From Ahrensia sp. R2A130 (GTDB lineage Bacteria; Pseudomonadota; Alphaproteobacteria; Rhizobiales; Rhizobiaceae): 64,000 bases of DNA. Positions 63,577 to 64,000 of this stretch are shown here, piece after piece. The DNA is taken from assembly GCF_000179775.1 (NCBI RefSeq), contig NZ_AEEB01000003.1, positions 907,719 through 971,718 of the forward strand. Reading direction: 5' to 3'. The notes beneath the pieces were generated by a model. That model worked only from the letters and a program-made list of their open reading frames with translations. It was not told the origin of the DNA and ran no database searches. Both the position numbers and the translations under genes were made by a program. The stretch's first letter is position 1; each line of letters begins with the position of its first letter.

Positions 63577-64000
63577 GCAGGCGTTGCCGATGCAGGCAAG
63601 AAGCAATCGCCTGCATTTTCTGCCGTCAATTCATCGGCGCTCGGCGCACCGGCGTAAAGCGTAATGCGGGTCCAACGGTCCGAACGCGGGTCGAAGCGGG
63701 ACGCACCGAAGAACGACAGTTTGCACCGCAACAGGTCTATCGGCCGAATACCTTCCGCGACGAGATTATCGCGGATTTCACCGTATGGATGTTGCGCGAT
63801 TGTCTGAACACGTTTGGCAATGGCTCGATGTTCAGGATGTTGCATCAAGACCAGCGCAAGACGGTCATCCTCCTCGAATGTTTCAAGGTCGGCGGACAAC
63901 GCTTGCACCCGATGTGGAATGTCATGCGGCATCGCACGCTCGTTGCGGAAATTATCCGCCCGTTCGCCAAGGCGCGGTTCCAGCTTTTCTTCCGACACGT
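63573..64000 (-). CDS. Unknown protein, 5' end at window edge
   Basis: At least 141 residues; the frame is open to the window edge. A GTG at 63996-63998 could be the start (MSEEKLEPRLGERADN) or the gene may run on. The visible part is charged, with SFFGASRFDPRSDRWTRITLYAG near the end. No family recognised. It is coupled to the downstream gene by a 4-base overlap and lies upstream of the Ldh_2 gene on the same strand, perhaps an accessory of the same pathway. Confidence 0.5.
   Translation of the reverse strand, partial: VSEEKLEPRLGERADNFRNERAMPHDIPHRVQALSADLETFEEDDRLALVLMQHPEHRAIAKRVQTIAQHPYGEIRDNLVAEGIRPIDLLRCKLSFFGASRFDPRSDRWTRITLYAGAPSADELTAENAGDCFLPASATPA

Overview
The window looks like a chromosomal segment of an alphaproteobacterium of the order Hyphomicrobiales (Rhizobiales). 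Three things point there: the gene orders prmA / M24 aminopeptidase and ligA-recN-bamD-lpxC-ftsZAQ-ddl-murBCG-ftsW-murD-mraY-murEF-ftsI-ftsL-rsmH; a choline transporter of the ChoXWV type; and GANTC (CcrM-type) sites clustered in the one large gap of the division cluster. The genus cannot be fixed from the sequence. No tRNA, 5S/16S/23S rRNA, transposase, prophage or CRISPR array was seen.

Layout. Positions 1-2501 carry the end of prmA, a DUF1127 gene and an aminopeptidase P gene. 2511-4124 is an azlCD exporter pair with a membrane protein of PH-like type. 4134-29508 is a continuous minus-strand run: DNA ligase and RecN, BamD, LpxC, then the dcw cluster for peptidoglycan precursor synthesis and the divisome. 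Within it murE and murF are one open frame (MurE-MurF fusion), mraZ is missing, and the RNase P RNA gene lies directly upstream of rsmH. 30362-33083 holds a DUF6500 gene, a lytic transglycosylase lipoprotein, an N-acetylmuramoyl-L-alanine amidase and a TerB/DnaJ protein.

33169-48873 is a metabolic and transport region: an EamA permease, an aldo/keto reductase with a winged-helix regulator, a divergent fused 5-oxoprolinase/hydantoinase, a renalase-like flavoprotein, an extensin-like protein, another EamA permease, an amidase, DUF2293, a PQQ-type sugar dehydrogenase, a MOSC protein and choXWV.

49003-54744 is the most accessory part: a large RTX protein with a lipase-like alpha/beta-hydrolase core, the conserved translation factor EttA, then an AT-rich three-gene module (XRE regulator, a pentapeptide-like protein, a short charged protein) with repeated TTGTAA/TTACAA-type motifs upstream. 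The module abuts the first 52 or so codons of a destroyed MATE transporter gene. 54892-64000 contains two alpha/beta hydrolases, a small Cys-rich exported protein coupled to an EamA permease, a flavin oxidoreductase-DUF1365 pair with a nearby SDR (a lipid-modification style cluster that lacks its usual methyltransferase), a TerC protein, a malate/L-lactate dehydrogenase family enzyme and two linked genes of unknown function at the right edge.

The division and wall genes act as a unit. MurB-G and MraY build lipid II, Ddl supplies D-Ala-D-Ala, FtsW/FtsI polymerise and cross-link, FtsZ/A/Q/L organise the septum, and LpxC and BamD serve the outer membrane. I found no clear new multi-gene system. 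The best candidates for something undescribed are the AT-rich XRE module with its palindromic upstream region, the RTX lipase with an unassigned N-terminal domain, and the MurE-MurF fusion with its acidic linker.
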